Shown: one piece after another, positions 1 to 7,560 of the stretch
Numbering within the stretch: position 1 is the stretch's first letter
Layout of the letters: the number at the start of each line of letters is the position of its first letter
NCBI GenBank assembly: GCA_947598455.1
Contig: CANQFI010000005.1
Span: forward strand, 1 to 27,021
From: an uncultured Bacilli bacterium
Lineage (GTDB): Bacteria; Bacillota_I; Bacilli_A; RF39; UBA660
Reading direction: 5' to 3'
DNA length: 27,021 bases
Notes under the pieces: model-generated
Told to the model about the DNA's origin: nothing
Seen by the model: the letters and a program-made list of their open reading frames with translations, nothing else
The model's database searches: none
Position numbers and translations under genes: made by a program

Positions 1-113
1 TAGGAAAAGATTATATGGATAATATCGATATTATAAAGGGAGGAAAACATAATATAGGAGCTACGCATCCTAAAGAAGTAGAAGAAGCTATTTTGAAGTA
101 TACTATGAAATAA
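1..113 (+). CDS. C-terminal fragment of an unidentified protein
   Basis: An open frame runs in from the left edge (codons from base 3) and stops at TAA 111-113. The visible tail of about 36 residues contains IIKGGKHNIGATHPKEVEEA and ends in a basic KYTMK. Its pattern (hydrophobic strand, Gly-Gly-Lys, then an ATHPxEVEEAI helix) resembles the last strand and helix of a small cytosolic Rossmann-like enzyme such as a HAD hydrolase, but the fragment is too short to assign. The gene ends at an AT-rich hairpin and appears transcriptionally separate from clpB. Confidence 0.55.
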   Translation, partial: GKDYMDNIDIIKGGKHNIGATHPKEVEEAILKYTMK

Positions 114-145
114 ATACAATATTTTAATGTTGTATTTATTATTTT
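111..145 (+). terminator. AT-rich hairpin after the first gene
   Basis: TAAATACAA (111-119) can pair with TTGTATTTA (130-138), followed by a mixed T-rich stretch. The stem starts on the stop codon of the upstream gene. It is a weak intrinsic terminator candidate because it has almost no GC pairs. Confidence 0.4.
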
Positions 146-164
146 GCATAATTTTATAGAAATA

Positions 165-193
165 TTGAATAATTTTATGAAATATGGTATATT
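165..193 (+). promoter_or_regulatory. sigma-A promoter of the candidate small RNA
   Basis: TTGAAT (165-170) and TATATT (188-193) are 17 bases apart, a good housekeeping promoter spacing. Transcription would start near base 200, just before two stable hairpins and a T run, with no obvious coding start in between. Confidence 0.5.
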
Positions 194-199
194 ATAAAT

Positions 200-265
200 G
201 TGAATAGCGATGGAGTATCTTCGGATTCCATCTGTGCAAGTTGGATGCGTCTAACTTGCTTTTTT
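200..265 (+). ncRNA. candidate small RNA of about 65 nt (two hairpins, terminator)
   Basis: Two compact hairpins follow the promoter at 165-193. Hairpin 1 (209-232) has GATGGA pairing with TCCATC, a two-base bulge, then ATC-TTCG-GAT, which is a very stable C(UUCG)G tetraloop. Hairpin 2 (236-259) is a 10-bp stem with one G-U pair and a TGCG loop, directly followed by T6 (260-265), a textbook intrinsic terminator. No open reading frame with a ribosome-binding site lies inside. The unit ends about 50 bases before the CIRCE element of clpB. I do not recognise it as a known riboswitch class. It could be an independent small RNA or a short attenuated leader. Confidence 0.5.
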
Positions 266-313
266 ATGTATTAAATTTAGTATTTTTGAATAAATGTATA
301 TTGAAATTTAAAA

Positions 314-340
314 TTAGCACTCTCTATTGACAAGTGCTAA
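314..340 (+). promoter_or_regulatory. CIRCE operator (HrcA site) of clpB
   Basis: The inverted repeat TTAGCACTC (314-322), a nine-base spacer and AAGTGCTAA (332-340) match the CIRCE consensus in arms and spacing, with one mismatch (A for G at 332). CIRCE is the binding site of the heat-shock repressor HrcA. The right arm overlaps the -35 hexamer of the clpB promoter, so bound HrcA would block RNA polymerase. Confidence 0.93.
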
Positions 341-354
341 TTTTAGAGTATAAT
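327..354 (+). promoter_or_regulatory. sigma-A promoter of clpB
   Basis: TTGACA (327-332) lies in the CIRCE spacer and TATAAT (349-354) follows after 16 bases. Both hexamers are perfect consensus, so the gene should be strongly expressed when HrcA is off. A GGAGGG ribosome-binding site (366-371) sits seven bases before the ATG at 379. Confidence 0.85.
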
Positions 355-378
355 GATTACTGATATGGAGGGATTATT

Positions 379-2499
379 ATGAATTATGGATATAATATGC
401 CACAAGAAGAAGAGGATGTTTTAGCTAAGTATGGTCGTGATATTACGATAGCAGCTAAAGAAAATAAGATAGATCCAGTTATTGGTCGAGATGAAGAAAT
501 AAGGAGTATTACAAGAATATTATCACGTAAGACAAAGAATAATCCGGTATTAATTGGTGAACCTGGAGTTGGTAAAACAGCTATAGTCGAAGGTTTAGCA
601 CTACGTATTATTAATGGTGATGTACCGGATGGTTTAAAAAATAAAACAATATGGGGACTTGATTTAGCAGCTTTAGTAGCAGGCGCTAAATATCGTGGAG
701 AATTTGAAGAGAGATTAAAAGCAGTTTTAAATAAAATTAAAGATTCTGATGGTAATATCATTATGTTTATTGATGAAATACATATGATAGTGGGAGATTC
801 CGGGGAAGGAACGATGAATGTGGCTAATATGCTTAAACCAATGCTAGCACGCGGGGAGATTAAGTGTATTGGAGCAACGACATTAAATGAATATCGTAAG
901 TTTATTGAAAAAGATGGGGCGTTAGAAAGAAGATTTCAAAAGATTTTAATTAAAGCTCCTAGTGTGATAGATACAATAGCTATTTTACGTGGTTTAAAGG
1001 AAAGATTTGAAGTTCATCATGGAGTTAATATTAAAGATCATGCTTTAATTGCAGCAGCGACTTTATCTGATCGTTATATTACAGATCGTTATTTACCAGA
1101 TAAGGCTATCGATTTAATAGATGAAGCCTGTGCAACTATTAAAGTAGAAATGGATAGTGTACCTGTTAGTTTAGATAAATTAACAAGAAAGATAATGCTA
1201 CTTGAAATAGAAAGACAATCTTTAAAGAAAGAAAAAGATGAACAAAGTAAGAAAAGGTTACAAGAAATTGATGATGAATTATATGATCTTAAATTACAAG
1301 AAAGTAAATTAAAAGAAGATTTTAATAAAGAAAAAGAAGTAAATAATAAAATTAGTGAAACTAAGAAGACTTTAGAAAATTTAAGATATCGTTTAAAAGA
1401 AGCTGAAAATAATTATGATTTAGATACAGCAGCTAGATTACGTCATGGGGATATTCCAAGATTAGAACATGAACTAGAAGATTTACAAAAGAATAATAAG
1501 AATGTTTTAATAAGCGATACAGTTACGGAAGAAGATATTGCACAAATAGTTTCTAAATGGACGAATGTTCCAGTTTCTAAACTAGTTGAAGGAGAAAAAG
1601 AAAAATTACTTAAACTAGAAGAAAATATGAAAAAAAGAGTAATTGGACAAGATGATGTCTTAAAGAAAGTATCAAATGCCATTATTCGTAGTCGTGCCGG
1701 GATTAAAGATCCTAATCGCCCAATTGGTTCATTTTTATTCTTAGGACCAACGGGAGTAGGAAAAACAGAAGTAGCTAGAACACTTGCTTATGAACTATTT
1801 GATGATGAAAGACATATGATAAGAATTGATATGTCAGAATATATGGAAAGTTTTAATGTTTCAAGATTAATTGGAGCAGCACCTGGTTATGTCGGATATG
1901 AAGAAGGAGGACAACTTACCGAAGCAGTTAGAAGAAATCCATATTCAATAGTTTTATTTGATGAAATAGAAAAAGCGCATCCTGATGTCTTTAATATTCT
2001 TTTACAAATATTAGATGATGGAAGAATTACTGATAGTCAAGGTAGAACGGTAGATTTTAAAAATACAATTATTATTATGACAAGTAATTTAGGTAGTGAA
2101 TATATACTAGAAAATTTACCTAATAAAAATGAATTAATTGAAAAAGATTTACATAGAATATTTAAACCAGAATTTTTAAATAGAATAGATGATATTATTT
2201 ACTTTAATACTTTAAGTAAAGATGTTGTTTATAAAATATTAGATAAAATTGTTAATGATATTAATGGACGATTAAGAGATAAAGGGATTATATTATCTTT
2301 AACTCAAGAAGCAGCTAATTATATTATTAATAATGCTTATGATGAAAATTTTGGAGCTCGTCCTATTAAGAGATATGTTTCAGAAAATCTAGAAACATTA
2401 CTAGCAATGAAATTAATAGATGGAACGATAAATGAAAATTCTAAAGTAGTTATAGATGTTAATAATATGGGAGAATTTTATATAAAAGATAACGCATAG
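379..2499 (+). CDS. clpB: ClpB-type disaggregase lacking the N-terminal domain
   Basis: This is a 706-residue Hsp100 ATPase that, with DnaK, would extract and unfold polypeptides from aggregates in the cytosol. AAA1 has Walker A GEPGVGKT (60-67), Walker B IIMFIDE (127-133), pore-loop KYRG (104-107) and arginine finger ERRF (183-186). AAA2 has GPTGVGKT (456-463), LFDE (526-529) and pore loop GYVGYEEGG (503-511). Between them, about residues 265-375, lies a long coiled coil ending in [14 protein letters not shown], which matches the ClpB M-domain rather than the short ClpC one. The protein begins only about 15 residues before the AAA1 region, so the Clp_N repeat domain of full-length ClpB (about 860 residues) is absent. 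Mycoplasma ClpB is similarly short. The start is fixed by GGAGGG at 366. HrcA/CIRCE control supports a heat-shock role. The gene ends in a terminator overlapping its stop. Confidence 0.95.
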   Translation: MNYGYNMPQEEEDVLAKYGRDITIAAKENKIDPVIGRDEEIRSITRILSRKTKNNPVLIGEPGVGKTAIVEGLALRIINGDVPDGLKNKTIWGLDLAALVAGAKYRGEFEERLKAVLNKIKDSDGNIIMFIDEIHMIVGDSGEGTMNVANMLKPMLARGEIKCIGATTLNEYRKFIEKDGALERRFQKILIKAPSVIDTIAILRGLKERFEVHHGVNIKDHALIAAATLSDRYITDRYLPDKAIDLIDEACATIKVEMDSVPVSLDKLTRKIMLLEIERQSLKKEKDEQSKKRLQEIDDELYDLKLQESKLKEDFNKEKEVNNKISETKKTLENLRYRLKEAENNYDLDTAARLRHGDIPRLEHELEDLQKNNKNVLISDTVTEEDIAQIVSKWTNVPVSKLVEGEKEKLLKLEENMKKRVIGQDDVLKKVSNAIIRSRAGIKDPNRPIGSFLFLGPTGVGKTEVARTLAYELFDDERHMIRIDMSEYMESFNVSRLIGAAPGYVGYEEGGQLTEAVRRNPYSIVLFDEIEKAHPDVFNILLQILDDGRITDSQGRTVDFKNTIIIMTSNLGSEYILENLPNKNELIEKDLHRIFKPEFLNRIDDIIYFNTLSKDVVYKILDKIVNDINGRLRDKGIILSLTQEAANYIINNAYDENFGARPIKRYVSENLETLLAMKLIDGTINENSKVVIDVNNMGEFYIKDNA

Positions 2500-2515
2500 T
2501 TATCTTTTATTAATT
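2482..2515 (+). terminator. clpB terminator
   Basis: A perfect 12-bp stem, ATAAAAGATAAC (2482-2493) with GTTATCTTTTAT (2499-2510) around a five-base loop, includes the last codons and stop of clpB and is followed by a T/A-rich run. Confidence 0.65.
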
Positions 2516-2534
2516 TATAATAATTAATAGATAG

Positions 2535-2564
2535 TTGAAAGTAACTTAATAAATGCTTTATACT
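2535..2564 (+). promoter_or_regulatory. promoter of the 2591 gene
   Basis: TTGAAA (2535-2540) and TATACT (2559-2564), 18 bases apart, lie between the clpB terminator and the TTG start at 2591. Confidence 0.5.
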
Positions 2565-2590
2565 AATAGAAATGAAATGTTGGTGATATC

Positions 2591-3514
2591 TTGAAAAAGA
2601 AAGTCTTAATTGGATGTGGGATGGCTTTAGTAGGAATAATTATTACAGTTTTAGTTTTATTTATTTTCAAGAATGAAAAAGATAATGGAACTATTAATAT
2701 GAATATTAAAGTTTTAGATGATTTAAAAATATCTGCAGATGGTCTTAGTTATGAGAGTGAGCTTACTAGAGATGATTTTAATATTGATGAAAGCGTATAT
2801 AATAATAGAAATCAATTACCTGATACATTATCACGTATTTCTACAACGGGTGGAATTACAAATGGTAAGTTAGATTTATTTTATGAAACCATTAAAAGTA
2901 AGAAAAATGATTATTTTGTAAGCAGTGAAAAACAAAATGATGAAAAATGTTTTAGTAAGGATTGTACTGATGCATCTTATATGGTATATGATTTATTTTT
3001 TGATTCTGATTCGCCAGAAACAATAGCTTTAACTTCTAATTCATATGTAAAACAAAAAGATGATAATGGTCTTGAAAATGCTATTAGAGTAGGGTTTATT
3101 GTAGAAGGAACAACTAGTAGTAAAGATATAAAAGATGTTTATGATTTAGAAGCGGGAATTAAAACAATTATTTGGGAACCAAATAGTGATATGCATACAC
3201 AAGAAGCAATTAACTTTGTGAAAGATATGTATGATGAGGATTTAGAAAATAGAAAATTATATTATCGAGGAATAAATAGTAATTTTGAAAATTTAAATAT
3301 AAAAGAGATAAAGACAAGTAATAATTATTCTGATGTTATGGCGAATATTGTTACGGAGAAGGACTTTAAAGATTCTCAAAGATTATTTACAATTCAACAA
3401 GGAGTAACTAAGGTAAGAGTATATATATGGCTTGAAAGTGGCGATTCTGATGCAATGTTTGAAAAAGAGTTAACTAATTTAGATATTAATTTAGAATTTG
3501 AAATAGCAAAATAA
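2591..3514 (+). CDS. membrane-anchored extracytoplasmic protein of unknown function
   Basis: The 307-residue product has a short basic N-terminus and one strongly hydrophobic segment (residues 5-26), then a long hydrophilic, Asp/Asn/Lys-rich region, so it should be tethered with its C-terminus outside. The outer region looks like mixed alpha/beta sequence. It contains two nearby cysteines (KCFSKDC) that could form a disulfide. I recognise no family. The start is TTG at 2591, because an in-frame TGA lies at 2573-2575 and no ATG follows before the membrane segment. A weak GGTGAT Shine-Dalgarno site precedes it. The gene has its own promoter and shares a bidirectional terminator with the convergent gene at 3535. 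It is probably a cell-envelope protein. Confidence 0.75.
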   Translation: MKKKVLIGCGMALVGIIITVLVLFIFKNEKDNGTINMNIKVLDDLKISADGLSYESELTRDDFNIDESVYNNRNQLPDTLSRISTTGGITNGKLDLFYETIKSKKNDYFVSSEKQNDEKCFSKDCTDASYMVYDLFFDSDSPETIALTSNSYVKQKDDNGLENAIRVGFIVEGTTSSKDIKDVYDLEAGIKTIIWEPNSDMHTQEAINFVKDMYDEDLENRKLYYRGINSNFENLNIKEIKTSNNYSDVMANIVTEKDFKDSQRLFTIQQGVTKVRVYIWLESGDSDAMFEKELTNLDINLEFEIAK

Positions 3515-3540
3515 ATAAGATACAGGGATGTATCTTATTT
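3513..3540. terminator. bidirectional terminator between convergent genes
   Basis: A perfect 12-bp stem, AAATAAGATACA (3513-3524) with TGTATCTTATTT (3529-3540), has a four-base loop. It overlaps the stop codon of the plus gene (3512-3514) and that of the minus gene (3535-3537). T runs occur on both strands. Confidence 0.75.
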
Positions 3541-4140
3541 TTGAACTGATGAATTATTTTCTTTAGGTAATTCTTCGATGTTAAGTGTTTCATTATTTGA
3601 GGTTTCTTCTGGTTTAATATCTTCTTTAGGAATTTCGATTTCAGATGCCTCGTTTTGTTTGGTATTTTCTTTAGAAGTTTCAGTTTTAGAATCAGGATCA
3701 GAATTATCAGCAGGTTTCTTTTTGTATAAAATATTTTTAATTATTTCTTTACTACTTATTTCTTCTTCAACTACTTTGAAATATTTGTGTAAAAATTCAG
3801 AAATTTTAACTTCAATAATTATTTCACGACATATAATAATGAAAGCAGGAATGTAGTAATAATTTATATTAAAGAAATCTTCTTTATAAAAGTCAGTTGA
3901 AAAATAGTCAATTATAAATGTATCAATAGTTGTAAATTGGCAAAGTATTACAGAGATTAAGATTATAATACTTAAAACAAGCATAAAAATAGAATATTTA
4001 GCTTTTCGAAAAACTTTTTTGGCATTTTTAACATTGGCATTATCCTCAGGAGTTTTAACATTAGCTTTAATAAGATCGTTATTATTACTTACTTTAACAA
4101 TACATAAAAGTATTAAAAATATTAAAATTATTAGAATCAT
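3535..4140 (-). CDS. small membrane protein with charged C-terminal tail
   Basis: The 201-residue product has a hydrophobic N-terminal helix (about 2-16), a second membrane helix (about 52-68) and a possible third hydrophobic stretch (around 93-108). A long Glu/Lys/Asn/Pro-rich tail from about residue 140 is probably disordered and cytoplasmic or wall-facing. I recognise no domain. I choose the ATG at 4138-4140, because AAAGGGTGA lies six bases upstream of it. The GTG three codons earlier is part of that ribosome-binding site. The gene stands alone, diverging from the Nudix-regulator operon and converging on the 2591 gene. Confidence 0.6.
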   Translation of the reverse strand: MILIILIFLILLCIVKVSNNNDLIKANVKTPEDNANVKNAKKVFRKAKYSIFMLVLSIIILISVILCQFTTIDTFIIDYFSTDFYKEDFFNINYYYIPAFIIICREIIIEVKISEFLHKYFKVVEEEISSKEIIKNILYKKKPADNSDPDSKTETSKENTKQNEASEIEIPKEDIKPEETSNNETLNIEELPKENNSSVQK

Positions 4141-4200
4141 TTTAGTCACCCTTTATTATGTATAAATTATAACATATTTTATTATTATTGGAATATAATG

Positions 4201-4230
4201 TTGACAAGTGTATTTTATACGCATTATAAT
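4201..4230 (+). promoter_or_regulatory. promoter with inverted repeat upstream of the Nudix regulator
   Basis: TTGACA (4201-4206) and TATAAT (4225-4230), 18 bases apart, are both perfect consensus. Between them lies the imperfect palindrome GTGTATTTTATACGC (4208-4222), whose core GTAT-TTT-ATAC is symmetric. A palindrome between -35 and -10 is a typical operator position, and the first gene encodes a regulator of the NrtR type, so autorepression is plausible. Confidence 0.6.
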
Positions 4231-4247
4231 GAGTATAGGGTGATGAT

Positions 4248-4922
4248 ATGGAAATAAAGAATAAATTGTATAAAAATCAAGGTATCCATGTTATTACAGC
4301 ATTATTTACAGTTGAACAAGGAATTACCAAAGTATTATTAATTAAAAGAAAAAATGAACCGTTCTTAGGAGATTGGGTTTTAACTGGTGGAGCTTTATAT
4401 AATAATGAAGATTTGGAAGACGGAGCTTTAAGAGAAATAAAAGAAAAAACTGGAATTACAGAAGTTAAAATTACGCAATTTAAAGCTTTTGGGAAGGTTG
4501 ATCGTTCACCAGTAATGAGAATGGTAGCTATTGGTTTTATTGGCGTTTTAGATAGTAAAAGGGTTAATTTACTTCGCGAAACTAAAAATACTTCAAATGC
4601 TGATTGGTTTGCGATTGATAAGATTCCGCCTTTAGGATATGATCATGATGAAATATTACATGAAGCTATTTTAGAATTACGTAAACAAATAGTAAAAAGT
4701 AATATTTTAAAAAGTTTATTTCCTGATGGAGTTACATTACCAGAATTACAGAAAACTTATGAAGCAATTTTGAATAAAAAGTTTGATCGTCGTAATTTTA
4801 GAAAGAAAATTCTTAATTTGGATTTAATAGAAGATACAAATCGTAGTGATAAATTTGAAGGCAATAAACCTGCTAAAGTTTATAAATTTAAAGATAAGGT
4901 AACAAATAAAGATATATTTTAA
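4248..4922 (+). CDS. NrtR-like transcriptional regulator (Nudix plus winged helix)
   Basis: The 224-residue protein has the two-part NrtR layout. The N-terminal Nudix domain has its signature at 48-70 (G48, E54, R62, E63, E66, G69, I70). The C-terminal winged helix (about 150-215) contains TLPELQKTYEAIL and DRRNFRKKIL, characteristic of this regulator family. NrtR proteins repress NAD-metabolism genes and release DNA on binding ADP-ribose or related nucleotides. The second Glu of the REUxEE core is Lys67, suggesting that hydrolysis is weak or lost while ligand sensing may remain. A GGGTGAT site precedes the ATG. It is first in a run of four same-strand genes with a palindrome in its promoter, so it probably regulates them and itself. 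A plain Nudix hydrolase is less likely because of the DNA-binding half. Confidence 0.85.
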   Translation: MEIKNKLYKNQGIHVITALFTVEQGITKVLLIKRKNEPFLGDWVLTGGALYNNEDLEDGALREIKEKTGITEVKITQFKAFGKVDRSPVMRMVAIGFIGVLDSKRVNLLRETKNTSNADWFAIDKIPPLGYDHDEILHEAILELRKQIVKSNILKSLFPDGVTLPELQKTYEAILNKKFDRRNFRKKILNLDLIEDTNRSDKFEGNKPAKVYKFKDKVTNKDIF

Positions 4923-4982
4923 TTTAAAATATTTTTTTTCTTTGATGTAATGATGCAATAAAAAATAATTGAAGGAGGTGAA

Positions 4983-5543
4983 ATGGTGGTTTATTTAATG
5001 CGCCATGGACAAGATGATGAAAATTATATTGGTGGATGGAGTAAAGTTGGGTTAACTAAAGAAGGTAAGATGGAAGTTATCGATACGGCTTTATGGATAA
5101 AAGATAATTTACATATTGATAGAGTTATCGTTAGTGATATTAGAAGGGCAATGCAAACAGCAGAAATTGTTTGTGATATACTTAGGCTTTCATTTTTGCC
5201 TAGTACGGAATTAAGGGAACAAAATAAAGGATTACTTAATGGTATGTTACAAGAAAAGGCACAAAAAGAATATGGGGAGTTGCTTAATCATGTAACTGTT
5301 GATACGGTTTATCCAGAAGGTGAATCTTTAAGAGATTTATATAATAGAATAAAAATATATATTGAAAAATTACTGACATTAAAAAGTGATACATTAATCA
5401 TTACGCACCGAGGGGTTATTAATATGATATATTTTATTCTAAATAATAAAGAATTAGATATGGATAAGAAACAATTTGGTGTTACAACAGCATCAGTACA
5501 TGAATTTGATATAGAAAATAAAACAATAAAAAAGATAAGGTAG
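4983..5543 (+). CDS. histidine phosphatase family protein
   Basis: The 186-residue protein belongs to the phosphoglycerate mutase-like (branch 1) histidine phosphatase family. It has the nucleophile motif RHG (7-9), phosphate-binding arginines in SDIRRAMQTA (51-60), the acid Glu79 in ELREQNKG and the second catalytic histidine in ITHRG (His142). Members remove phosphate from small metabolites, nucleotides or sugars in the cytosol, and the substrate cannot be read from sequence. The ATG at 4983 follows a near-perfect AAGGAGGTG. It lies 60 bases after the Nudix regulator and nine bases before the AAA_28-CYTH gene, so it is probably part of the same nucleotide-related operon. Confidence 0.88.
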   Translation: MVVYLMRHGQDDENYIGGWSKVGLTKEGKMEVIDTALWIKDNLHIDRVIVSDIRRAMQTAEIVCDILRLSFLPSTELREQNKGLLNGMLQEKAQKEYGELLNHVTVDTVYPEGESLRDLYNRIKIYIEKLLTLKSDTLIITHRGVINMIYFILNNKELDMDKKQFGVTTASVHEFDIENKTIKKIR

Positions 5544-5552
5544 AGGTAGAGT

Positions 5553-6662
5553 ATGGTTCGTAGAATTGTTTTAACAGGTGGTCCTGGTAGTGGCAAAACT
5601 TCAGTATTACAAAAAATTGATCAAGTTTTTACGGCACAAGGATATAAAGTAATTATTATTGATGAAACAGCAACATATTTAATTAGTCATGGAATTAAAC
5701 CTTTTGGAGAAGGAGCAATTGACTTAGTTGATTTTCAAGAATTAGTAATGCGTATGCAACTAGCTAAAGAAGATGTTTTTGATAGAGCAGTAGAAATGTT
5801 ACCAAATGAAAAAGTGTTAATTGTTTATGATAGAGGAACAATTGATAATAGAGCTTATATAAATGAACAAGAATTTGAAGAAGTATTGGCTCGCTTGAAT
5901 CATGTTAAGGATATAGCTGATTTAATGAATAAATATGATTTAGTTATTAATCTAGTTAGTAGAGAAGATTTTTATACAACAGATAATAATAAAGCAAGAA
6001 GTGAAGATGTATCAGCAGCAATAGAATTAGGGAAGAAGACTTTACGTGTTTGGTTAGGTCATCCTAAAATAAAAATTGTTCTTCCCAAAGATGAACTTGA
6101 TGATAAAATTAACGAAGTATTAAATGAAATTAATAAAATACTTAATTTAAAACAAGTTAAGAGACAGGAAAAGTACTTAGTTGATTTACAGAAAACAGAT
6201 GTTGATTATATTAAAAGTAATGGGACTGCTACGGAAATTGAACAAGTTTATTTACAAAGTAATGATGATATTGAAAAAAGAATAAGAAAAGTTAAAATGG
6301 GAAATTCATTTACTTACTATATGAGTGTTTATAAAATATTAGAAGATGGAACAAAAGTTATTGTTAGTGAAAAGAAAATTGATAGTAAAGTATATGATAG
6401 TTTAATGGAATTTAAAGATGAAAGATATAGTGTTATTCACAAAAAGAGGTATTATTTTAGTTATAAGGGTGAATATTTTTACTTAGATATTTTTGATAAT
6501 GATAATGATTTAGGTATTTTAGAAATAAATGTTTCAGAAGATGAACAAGTTTTAATTCCTGATTTTGTTAATGTAGTTGATCAGGTTACTAAGGATAGTA
6601 AATATTCTAATAAGAGTATGGCTTTAATAAAGCCAGTAGTTAAGAAGGTGCTTAAAAAATGA
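5553..6662 (+). CDS. AAA_28 P-loop kinase-like / CYTH fusion protein
   Basis: The 369-residue protein has two parts. Residues 1-195 are a P-loop NTPase with Walker A GGPGSGKT (9-16), DETATYL (38-44) and VYDRGTIDNRAY (91-102). This is the AAA_28 type, whose best-known member is the ribosylnicotinamide kinase domain of NadR. Residues about 226-360 look like a CYTH/triphosphate-tunnel domain: EIEQVYL (228-234), RIRK (243-246), a KK..RYYF strand, ILEINV, IPDF and a VTKDSKYSNKSMA ending. The usual CYTH ExExK motif reads E-x-E-x-V, so metal or triphosphate handling may be altered. The gene overlaps the thymidine kinase by four bases (ATGA), indicating translational coupling. A nucleoside or nucleotide phosphate substrate is likely, but the exact reaction is unknown. 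Confidence 0.82.
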   Translation: MVRRIVLTGGPGSGKTSVLQKIDQVFTAQGYKVIIIDETATYLISHGIKPFGEGAIDLVDFQELVMRMQLAKEDVFDRAVEMLPNEKVLIVYDRGTIDNRAYINEQEFEEVLARLNHVKDIADLMNKYDLVINLVSREDFYTTDNNKARSEDVSAAIELGKKTLRVWLGHPKIKIVLPKDELDDKINEVLNEINKILNLKQVKRQEKYLVDLQKTDVDYIKSNGTATEIEQVYLQSNDDIEKRIRKVKMGNSFTYYMSVYKILEDGTKVIVSEKKIDSKVYDSLMEFKDERYSVIHKKRYYFSYKGEYFYLDIFDNDNDLGILEINVSEDEQVLIPDFVNVVDQVTKDSKYSNKSMALIKPVVKKVLKK

Positions 6663-7243
6663 TTAAAACGTTTACTGGACCAATGCATAGTGGTAAAACG
6701 GCAGCGATGATTGCAACTTATAATAAAATATGGAATAAAGAACATGTTAAATGTTTTAAACCTAATTCAGATACCCGAGATATTGGGGTTATGAAAAGTA
6801 AAGACTATGGTGATGGTGTTCCAGCAATTGGGATTGATACTTTTGATGAAATATTAGATTATGTTGATGATACTGTTACAACGATATTTGTAGATGAAGC
6901 GCAGTTAATGAAAGGAAATGTTAATGTTTTATCCTATTTATCAATTGTTAATGATATGGATATTTATGTTGGTGGTTTAAATCAAACTTCAGAACAAGAA
7001 CCATTTTTAATTATGCCACAAATATTAGCTATAAGTGATGAAATTGAAGTAATTAAAGCTAGTTGTTATGATTGTGGTAGAGAAGCGCCATATACTTATT
7101 TTGAGGGAGAAAAGACAGATGCTATTTTAGTAGGTGATGAAGGATATGTTCCTTTATGTGCTAGATGCTTATTAAAAAGAAGAGGTAGTGTTAGTATGAA
7201 AAAAGTATTAATTAAAAAAGTAAAAGGTGATAAACAGGATTAG
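6659..7243 (+). CDS. tdk: thymidine kinase (class II)
   Basis: The 194-residue cytosolic enzyme would phosphorylate thymidine with ATP in pyrimidine salvage. It has P-loop GPMHSGKT (7-14), DTR (38-40), Walker B FVDEAQ (77-82), the GGLNQ switch (105-109) and a zinc-binding lid with CYDCG (136-140) and CARC (167-170). The substrate-lasso sequence VGDEGYVPLC (158-167) fits deoxythymidine recognition. Length is typical (about 190-200). GLNQT replaces the commoner GLDxDF, a mild divergence. The start overlaps the end of the upstream AAA_28-CYTH gene and no separate ribosome-binding site stands out, so translation is probably coupled. It is last in the operon. Confidence 0.88.
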   Translation: MIKTFTGPMHSGKTAAMIATYNKIWNKEHVKCFKPNSDTRDIGVMKSKDYGDGVPAIGIDTFDEILDYVDDTVTTIFVDEAQLMKGNVNVLSYLSIVNDMDIYVGGLNQTSEQEPFLIMPQILAISDEIEVIKASCYDCGREAPYTYFEGEKTDAILVGDEGYVPLCARCLLKRRGSVSMKKVLIKKVKGDKQD

Positions 7244-7323
7244 TGTAAGTGGTATGATAATTCTTATAATATTATGGTATATTTACATATGGAAAGAAAA
7301 AGTTACTTAATAAATAAAGAAAT

Positions 7324-7350
7324 AAAGCTATACGTTATCGTATAGTTTTT
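7324..7350 (+). terminator. terminator of the nucleotide-salvage operon
   Basis: AAAGCTATACG (7324-7334) pairs with CGTATAG plus T's (7339-7349) around a TTAT loop, ending in a T5 run. It is a good Rho-independent terminator, about 80 bases after tdk. Confidence 0.75.
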
Positions 7351-7469
7351 ATGTGGTTAATTTTATATTTTTGATAGATTTTTATATTCAATTTTAGTAA
7401 TATGATTTATATTTACTTTTAATTGTCATAGAAAAGTTAAGTGTTTTAATAGATTTTGTCTTTTTAATA

Positions 7470-7497
7470 TTGATGTGAATTGATTATACACTATGAT
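7470..7497 (+). promoter_or_regulatory. possible promoter upstream of the Cse60-like gene
   Basis: TTGATG (7470-7475) and TATGAT (7492-7497) are 16 bases apart. The match is imperfect, and a sporulation sigma factor could instead drive this gene (CATATTTA near 7519), which I could not decide. Confidence 0.3.
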
Positions 7498-7560
7498 TTG
7501 ACATTTTACTACAATTTTCATATTTACCGATTGATAGAATTTAACAAGAGGTGGTTTATA

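Larger units (their letters stand above)
7244..7560. other. intergenic region with one terminator
   Basis: This 317-base stretch is very AT-rich. It holds the operon terminator at 7324-7350 and a weak promoter at 7470-7497. Short reading frames here lack ribosome-binding sites, and I see no RNA gene or repeat. Confidence 0.5.

Noticed and set aside
200..265. Fluoride or preQ1 riboswitch
   Set aside because: The GATGG start is suggestive, but the other conserved bases of those aptamers are missing and no transporter or queuosine gene follows.
384..761. Minus-strand frame inside clpB
   Set aside because: It is fully antisense to a clear gene, has no ribosome-binding site and encodes a Ser-rich shadow sequence.
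2591..2660. LIGC near the N-terminus of the 2591 product read as a lipobox
   Set aside because: The cysteine is at residue 9, before rather than after the hydrophobic core, so signal peptidase II processing is not expected.
7290..7346. 18-codon frame between tdk and the Cse60-like gene
   Set aside because: It has no ribosome-binding site and runs into the terminator stem.
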